Below are positions 57,033 through 64,000 of a stretch of 64,000 nt of DNA, one piece after another; position 1 is the stretch's first letter; each line of letters opens with the position of its first letter. The translations under genes were made by a program, and so were the position numbers. The stretch comes from Ampullaceana balthica (Eukaryota; Mollusca; Gastropoda; Lymnaeidae), in contig CALYLW010000340.1 in assembly GCA_944989445.1 (NCBI GenBank), positions 178,478-242,477 of the forward strand, written 5' to 3'. Below the pieces are notes generated by a model. It did not search any database and was not told the origin of the DNA. It saw only the letters and a list, made by a program, of their open reading frames with translations.

Positions 57033-57159
57033 AAAGAAAGTATCCATAAAAAAAACAACAAACCACTGCTTTCTAAGAAAAGTAAAAATAAATTTAAATG
57101 TTATTAATTTGATGTTGATTTTAAACGCATCATAATAAAGTAACTGAGATTAATTAAAC

Positions 57160-57535
57160 ATGCTTATACGGAAATATGTGCACCGTAAACTGACAATAAA
57201 ACATTTTTGAAAGCGCACTGCTCAAAATAAAAGTCTTGAATAAAATATATGCACCAAAAATAACTCTGTGAACTTCCGTCGAAAGTCATTCAATACGGAA
57301 ATTATATTAAATTTTTTTTGCCTCTATACTTTACGATTTTTAAATTAATCGCTTTCAGAAGAGACAATTACAACAATTTATAAAAAAAATTATTTAACAA
57401 AATCTTCAGGCTAAAATGAACCATCCAGCCAAATTTGGTTGCTGTCAATTGTTTCTTTTTCTCGTGATTGTGTTGAACCAAACAAACAAACATACGAACA
57501 AACAATATCTCAGTGTTATATATTAGACATCATCT
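57160..57535 (-). mobile_element. H3 Helitron 5' end, minus strand
   Basis: Minus strand starts TCTAATATATAACACTGAG at 57535, with TTTGTTTG/TTCGTATG repeats and a diverged copy of the segments at 39120-39530 (GAAAGCGCACTGCTC, AATGAACCATCCAGCC). More diverged than the other H3 ends. Confidence 0.65.
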
Positions 57536-58189
57536 ATTAGCATCAGATTAAAAATTCGTGTATATTGTATATCTATGATACGATATGATATATGTATAGT
57601 TCAAAGATGAAAGTAAGGGATGGTTTACAGCTCTTTAATTTTGTATTTAATGTAGTCAGAAAAGTCATAAACGTGACACCCTCGCCTTTTCGATTGACCC
57701 TTTGTCACTTCTGACACGAAATGAAGCTTTCAATGTCATCCTTTTTATTAACAACGTTTTTATTAACTTGCTTTCGTGTCTGTCTGTCCGCAATTTTTTC
57801 AAATTTGCCAACGTAAAATGAAACAACTTCTGATGGTCCCAAAGAGCTCAACATTTTACCACACATAGATCTTGGATGACAATGCATTGTATCAAAATTT
57901 CAGATCGATCGAATGTACCGTTATTAAATTATTGAACATTTTAGTTTATCTCTATATCAAAATCGGTATTATCCGTCTGCTATTGTTTACATTTACATTC
58001 ACATGCCGAGTTCACACCAGCCCCGACCACATCAACCATGTTTAACATCAAGGGGAGATCAGTAAACTTCAGTCTGTAAAATGTTTGTTGGGCAATGCGT
58101 ATTATATTTGAACATAATCAATACTTCAAAACTCACCAAAGCATACACTTAGACTAAAAAGAAATAAATAAAGGTAACAATTTTTTTTT

Positions 58190-58497
58190 ATAAACCACGT
58201 TTTTATAAGTGGACTAAAAAGAAGAAAATAATATAAAACTTATAAGTTCAAGTACTTTAATTTAATATGACTAAAACGTGTGGCAGGTGTTTGGTACAAA
58301 AGTTTAAAGATTTATAATTTAGAAGGCAAAAGAGAGATATATAAGCCAGAGAATGAATGAACTGCATATGTTAAACCTCATAAGCGCCCAAATCCACGTT
58401 TTTAATCATATTAAAATAAAGTACTTGAACTTATAAGTTTTAAATCATTTTCTTCTTTTTAGTCCACTTATAAAAACGGGGTTTATAAAAATCCTTT
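58190..58497. repeat. Foldback hairpin 1
   Basis: Arms of about 100 bp: 'ACGTTTTTATAAGTGGACTA', AGAAGAAAAT and AACTTATAAGTTCAAGTAC on the left, reversed and complemented at 58395-58497, with a spacer of about 110 bp. Confidence 0.8.
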
Positions 58498-58934
58498 TTT
58501 ACCACGTTTTTACTAACTCACTTTCGTTTCTGTTTGTGTGTCTGTCCACAATTTTTCAAATCTGCCAACGTAAAATTAAATCACTTTTAATGGTCCTAGA
58601 GGTCTCAAAATTTTACCACAGATAGATCTTGAATGACAATGCATTGTATCAAAATTGCAGATCGATCGAATGTACCGTTATTCAATTATTGAACTTTGTA
58701 GCCTATGTATTATCCGTCTGCACTTGTTTACATTACATTCACGTTCCGAGTTCACACCAACCCCGACCACAAAAACCATGTTTAACATCAAGGGGGGATG
58801 AGTAATTTTCAGTCTGTAAATGTTTGTCGGGCGTATTATAATTTAACATAATCAATACTACAAAACTCACCATAGCATACACTTAGACTAAAAAGAATAA
58901 AATAAATAGAAGTAAAAGAAAAAGATTTTTAAAA

Positions 58935-59235
58935 AACACGTTTTTATAAGCGGACTAGAAAGAAGAAAATAAATTTTAACATTTTAATATTTTAAATGAG
59001 TACTATGATGTAATATGACTAAAAACGTAGGCGGGCGCTTTTTAGGCGTTTGACTAAAATGATTAGGGTTTACAAATGACGAGTAAGAAAATGAGTGAGT
59101 TGAATTGGTTAGGCCTGAGGAGCGCCCGCCCACGTTTGTAGTCATATTACATCATAGTACTCATTTTAAATTTAAAATTTTTAAAATTTATTTTCTTCTT
59201 TTTAGTCCGCTTATGAAAACGTGGTTTTTAAAATC
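58935..59235. repeat. Foldback hairpin 2
   Basis: Homologous to hairpin 1: left arm ACGTTTTTATAAGCGGACTA ... GTAGGCGGGCGC, right arm GCGCCCGCCCACG ... TAGTCCGCTTATGAAAACG. Arm sequence differs from hairpin 1 at several places (for example AAGCGG for AAGTGG), and the change is matched on the opposite arm. Confidence 0.8.
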
Positions 59236-60230
59236 TTTTTTCTTTTTTACTTCTATTTATTACCTTTATTACAACGTTTTTATTGCGTTCGTGTCTGTCC
59301 ACAATTTTTCAAATTTGCCAACCCAATATTAAACCACTTTTTATGGTCATAGAGAGCTCAAAATTTGACCACAGATAAATCTTGGATCACAATGCATTGT
59401 ATTAAAATTTCAGATCGATGGAATGTACCGTAATTAAATTATTGCAATTTTTAGTTTATCTCTATATAAGCATCTCTTATCCGTCTGGTATTTATTTCAC
59501 GTGCCAACTCAGTTAACCCCGTGACCTCATCCCCGTGGAATTAAAACGCTGGGCGGCCCGGCCCTTATGAGGTGTTTGGTAAAATAAATAGAGGTTAAAA
59601 AAAAATTAAAAGGGGAGTTAAATCATTGTAGAAATTGAATAAAAAAGTAGTCTTAATATGAATTAGTGTAGTGTTTTCAATTGATAAGCGTTGGTGCTTG
59701 TCCATATGTTTGTGTTTGTTTGTTTAGAGTCTAAAATGCCTCATCTCCACGCGGTTATACCTGACATTCCATAACACATGGAAACCAAGTAGGCAATTTT
59801 GTATTTAATGAATTTTCTTATGTATAATAAAAGTAATATATACTTTATGGTTTTACATTTAGACAGATCGATCAAATGTACCGTAATTTGTAAGTTTATC
59901 TCTATATAAGCATCTGTATCCGTATGCTATTGTTCACATTCACGTGCTGAGTTCACCCCGTGACCACATCACCGTCTTATTAAAACGTGGTGCGGGCGCT
60001 TATGGGGTTTTACATATGCAGTTCACTCATTCTCTCACTTATAGATCTCTCATTTCCTTCTATATTATAAATCTTTAATTTTTATACCAAATGCCCGCCC
60101 AACGTTTTTAGTCATTTTAAATCAAAGTACTTGAACTTATTTTTTTAAAAATAATTTCGTCGTTTTAGTACACTTATAAAAACGTGATTTTTAAAAATCT
60201 TTTTTTTTACCTCTATTTATATAATGGACA

Positions 60231-60679
60231 GAGGCAGTGGGCTTTTGTTAGATTACAAAAAATAACATTAGGTTATTGAAAAACCTTGCTTTCCTCAGCC
60301 ATTAGTCTTGAATGGTTGTGTATTTTAAAAAGTTAGGCGATGAGGTTGGGAAAGACGCTTTGGTTTATGTCTAAGTAGTGACCTAAGTATAGCCCCCCCC
60401 CCAAAGTGTATGCCCTCTTTCCACTAAAGAACATGTCCAGTGAAAATGATACATGTTTTTTTTTAATACATGAAGTCTTTATGTCAGAAAGTTTGCTTCA
60501 TAAATAGTCAGTTCAAGTCCCAGTTAATCACAATACATTCTCTACAATTTTCCTGCTCAAAATAAAAATTAAATTTTTGTGGGCATTTTGAAATGACTGT
60601 TACACGCCTCCTAAATACTTCTCCTAAAATATATTTTAAAAATCATACTAAAAATAATTTAAAAATAGTAAATAAATTT
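60231..60679. other. Spacer
   Basis: No recognised feature; a C9 run at 60393. Confidence 0.45.
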
Positions 60680-61178
60680 TAAAAACCCGTAAAAAATCAA
60701 GTTTTTGACTATAAATCCTTTATGTTCGAGACGTAACTAAAAGAATGTTCATTATAATACGCAGCGCAAGACCATCCAAAAACACAAAATTGTGGTTATG
60801 TCTCGTAAAACGTGTTTAATATAATAAGCACCGATCAGGAATATGTTTATAAAAAGTGTTGTCACTAAAATACGCACCTTATGGCGCGACAGGATAGGTC
60901 GTTCAATATAATACGCACCGCGACACCCTATCTCCAAAATTTAACATGATACATAGGGATAAATAAAATAATCTAAAAATTCAATAATTTAATTACAGTA
61001 CATGCGATCAATCTGAAATTTTGTTACATTATTTTTATCATCGTCAAAAAACTGCCTGCAAAGTTTCAGCTCTCTAGCTTACAAGAAAGTGGGTTGAAAT
61101 CCAAAGTTTTGTCGACAAGCAAACAAGCAAACAAGGGCTCAAACAAACAGACACCACGAGTTAATATAAAGGATTTTT
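60680..61178 (-). mobile_element. Single Helentron-like element, minus strand
   Basis: Closely similar to 51147-51655: same outer AAATCCTTTATAT repeats, same core, and four AATATAATACGCACC-like motifs at 60754-60920. It lacks the (GGTC)n run and has an AAACAAGCA run instead. Confidence 0.75.
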
Positions 61179-63009
61179 TTTTAAAAGAATAATTTCCTTC
61201 CTGGTTGTCTAAAAGTTCTTCGGACATCATCATTTATTTATATAGTTTTAAAATTAAATATGCCCTTTTTACTTTGCTTTCGATTCCCAATTTGAATCAC
61301 CAGCCGAAAAAGTCTCTACATCACACTGTCAATTGGTAAGTGCTGGTGCTAAAGGCCTGAATGTTACTCTTTCAGTATTTGGAATAACTGCGAACTTAAA
61401 AGATGACTTATCCTCGTTATAGTTAATTTAGACAATATACATATATACTCAAAATACATACAATACTAATTTATTCGCACTAAATTATTCCCATAATTAT
61501 TTCTTGTAAGAAATTTAGGTCCACACACCCATTCAGCGTTGGGATGGTAAATATCGTGTGTTGACAGTCAATCTCATTGTCATGTCCCACTATTACACAG
61601 TATCAACAATCGTAAATTACTTTCATGTGAATGGACTAGTAGCGTCTTGACAGAGGTACATTTTCTCCGTCTTAGATCAGTCGATGTACCAGTTTTCCTG
61701 ACCTCAGTGGCGGATCCAAATACCAGGTAATACCGTATTTACACATTAGTTCGTGTGAATTAAAAATGATATCGCATGTACCTACGAGTCTTTTACTATT
61801 CGATGTTTGAGACCAGAGTAGTTCTGCTGATTATAATAATGAGCAGGTGACTCTCATAAAAATGATCTAAATAAACCAAATTAGCTACAATTTGGTGGGC
61901 CAACTTCAATGTATCTCATGAACCGCTTCTTCCATCCACCTTCCTTGCCAATATACACGTGTCCCCCATTGCTTTTCCGGTTCAATAGACTCATGTCCCC
62001 TCCGGTGTATTACACTAAAACAGTTACACCAGAAAATAGAGGAAGACAGAAACAACTTAATTTCGTGTGGTTTCAATCCCCATCGGCTCAAACTCATCCC
62101 CCACCCCCAACCCATGGCACCAAACTCTTTACGCTACTAAAGCTACAATCAATTTGTGTGCGTCCACTCCAGTCCTCCACGCCATCCCCTTTCTCCAACG
62201 GAAAAAAGCAATACGCCGGATAAAATTAAAATATCCGGCATTGGCAATCTCCATCACTGGAGTAGAGAGTTCGCTGAGCAACTACTTTAGTTAAATACTA
62301 ACATTGAGCGAGTCTGAAAATTCAATTTGGATCAGAAAACGAAAACTGATTTGTATGCCTTAGTGAGTGCGATTCGATTTTTTGTGTGTTTACAACAAAA
62401 AATTATATACAGTTTGATCTCATCTAAATTTGGTGATAATACGCATGGAATTAGTTGCCTATTGGCTTAATTGTTGACAGAATTAAATATTTAAGACGAG
62501 TAGGGCGTGCAACGCTGACAATTTTGGAGTTTTTATATAACACTGTTATTAACACACTGTGTTTATAGAAGCAACTAAGAGAGCCACTTATTTACTCTGC
62601 TACCAAATATAAGTAATGCATTAGCCTCAAAGTTGTTGACGTATTAACATGGGATTTATAAATTTTATGATAACTAAATCGCTTTGAAAATAAATGGAAC
62701 CGTTATGATACATTTATACTGCATTTTAAAATAATTAGCCTTAAATTTTTAAAGAGGAAAAAAAGAAACATGTTGTAGACATTTACGTCAGCTTGAAGTT
62801 GTAATATAACCAAACCTAACAGAATAACATTTAGCTAAGCACAAAGTTCTGTGCATTGTTATTTTTACCCGAACGATTTATAGCGTATTAATTCAAGGTC
62901 GATTTAAATTTTAAGGATAAAATTTGGAATCAGTTATTCTTTTAATTTATCATGAGCTGTTTTAGAATTGAAGGTGTCAAGCACAGCTTCTAACTTTAAT
63001 AATAAAAGT
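61179..63009. other. Spacer, no supported gene
   Basis: Contains a 104-codon plus-strand frame (61909-62223) rich in Pro/Ser that I do not recognise. A splice-donor-like TTG|GTAAGTGCTG at 61334-61345 follows an open stretch of about 55 bp, possibly an isolated exon, but weak. Confidence 0.3.
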
Positions 63010-63165
63010 TAAAGTGAGTGGTAATTTTAAAAATATTTTTTGCCTATTACCTTTGTGACGGTGTACTCAAAAACTTCACCAAGTGTCATGCTTCTACCTA
63101 CCTACACAGGAAATTGGAGAATTGGTGAAGAGTTAGCGAGAGCTTTGCATTTTATTATAAATATT
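63010..63165 (-). mobile_element. H1 Helitron 5' end fragment, minus strand
   Basis: Minus strand: about TATAATAAAATGCAAAGC at the start (diverged TCTATACTAATAAAAGGC), then 'CACCAATTCTCCAATTTCC', TAGGTAGAAGCATGACAC and the 'GAGTACACCGTCAC' segment. One unit only. Confidence 0.65.
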
Positions 63166-63680
63166 TGATATTTTTAAAACTGTAATTTAATATATTTTAA
63201 ATTTCTCATTTTAATTTGTTCGATTGTCAAAATTAAAGAATAAGAAAAAGTAAATAAATATTTAAATGTTAGTAAATTAATTTTAAAAATGTATAGCTTA
63301 CTTTTAGTTTACAGGTTTTAAACTTCGTTGTTACTCTAACTGATTTCAACACACAACACTTTGTGTGCACTCAGCTCCCAAATTATCACTTATTGATCGT
63401 GCTCTAAAAAAACTCCATGCATTCAGTGTCGAGTGCTCAAAATACTAAATAATTTTCAAATAATTGAGCAATTTTAATTTCACAATATTATACAAATCAT
63501 TAGAATATATTTTAATTTAAAATATAGACAAATATGTTTGTGAAACAAATCATGTTGTTGAAAGCCTGAAGATTGTGTATCATGAATAAAACATTTGCTC
63601 ATTAATAATTTTAATTACTGTAATTTTTTACTCCCATATTTTTAAAAACCATGTTGACTTCTCCCTTCTCTTTATATTAG

Positions 63681-63799
63681 GACTCCATCATCTTCACGCC
63701 CCTCATAAAGACCTCCGTGCTACTGCCACGTCTCCTGAGATGCACACAGGAAGTTCAAAGATCATAACGGTGTCCAATGACCATGATTCTGGGGAGTAA
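63681..63799 (+). CDS. Possible terminal coding exon of an unknown gene
   Basis: An excellent acceptor (CTTCTCCCTTCTCTTTATATTAG) at 63680 is followed by 38 open codons and a TAA. The frame entered after two bases encodes LHHLHAPHKDLRATATSPEM and SKIITVSNDHDSGE. Base composition is clearly richer in GC than the surroundings, and the following 200 bp look like a 3' UTR. I do not recognise the protein. Upstream exons were not found with matching phase, so this could also be chance. Confidence 0.4.
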
Positions 63800-64000
63800 T
63801 TCGTAACATGAAACCGAGTACAACTTCCGCACAAGCCTAAGGGCCGTAACTTTAGACGCATTAATGCCGTCTGATTTAGATGGAGGCTGTTTCAAACTTT
63901 AATTTCACCTTGTCAACGAAGTGATTATTTCCTTGACAAGTGATTTGACTCGTCTTACACAATAACATCCGATGACAATGACAAGATAAATTTGAACATT

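Larger units (their letters stand above)
57640..60230. repeat. Tandem array of about 750-bp units with foldback arms
   Basis: Units share 'AATGCATTGTATCAAAAT' at 57881, 58638 and 59388 (spacing 757 and 750 bp) and partly at 59860. The core CAGATCGATCGAATGTACCG is the same as in the 23-26 kb array. Between cores lie inverted-repeat arms (CCACGTTTTTATAAGTGG-type) forming hairpins. The array thus combines a Helentron-like core with foldback sequence. No coding. Confidence 0.7.

Noticed and set aside
61909..62223. 104-codon Pro/Ser-rich frame as a gene
   Set aside because: No recognised domain, no splice context, low-complexity composition; listed only within the spacer.

Overview
The window looks like a transposon-saturated stretch of an invertebrate animal genome. 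A lophotrochozoan, possibly a gastropod mollusc, is my best guess, based on the transposon mix and a clip-like serine protease; this is inference. There are no operons or bacterial signals. The sequence is AT-rich, and almost every recognisable protein belongs to a mobile element. The only host gene I can defend is the 5' half of a secreted trypsin-like serine protease on the minus strand. It has four coding exons (20085-20028, 19005-18921, 15978-15878, 15618-15506) joined in consistent phase, with a TATA/Inr-like pair upstream. Its downstream exons must lie beyond the left edge, so about the first 15.5 kb would be one transposon-filled intron. A possible terminal exon of a second, plus-strand gene sits at 63681-63799.

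Layout. 1-11651: an autonomous Helitron with one long intact ORF (OTU-like region, Rep, helicase) and a 3' CTAG end at 10949. It is embedded in opposite-orientation repeats of its own family. Behind the ORF lie a helicase relic and a 1.3-1.6 kb module present two and a half times. 11653-15288: a decayed hAT, an L2-like LINE copy and short TIR elements. 15.5-20.2 kb: the protease exons, whose introns hold a Penelope-like relic and a small Helitron carrying a tRNA-Val-like segment. 20659-27147: a non-autonomous Helitron invaded by a MITE (itself invaded by a hAT with a perfect 8-bp target duplication) and by a six-unit array of a 0.45-0.55 kb Helentron-like element. 27.8-32 kb: a ZMYM1-like hAT relic and a LINE whose two halves are inverted, with a tRNA-bearing Helitron at the inversion point. 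33.3-36.2 kb: a 53-bp minisatellite split by an element with modular inverted ends. 36.5-45.1 kb: a hAT with target duplication; Helitrons joined end to start; another hAT whose empty site is visible in a paralogous copy; and a 0.38 kb CATA microsatellite. 45.6-50 kb: small hAT and MITE remnants and a BED-finger relic. 51.1-54.3 kb: tandem Helitron copies. 55.5-57 kb: a hAT relic. 57.6-60.2 kb: a second tandem array with foldback arms. 60.7-63.2 kb: isolated copies of the same families.

Roughly four Helitron families (called H1-H4 here) recur on both strands, with canonical TC starts, A|T target context, 3' hairpins and CTAG or CTGG ends. Nesting gives a relative order: H1/H2 Helitrons, then hAT, MITE and Helentron-like insertions into them, with the L2-like LINE among the youngest because its two copies are nearly identical. 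Family names rest on motif recognition from the sequence alone; no database was searched.
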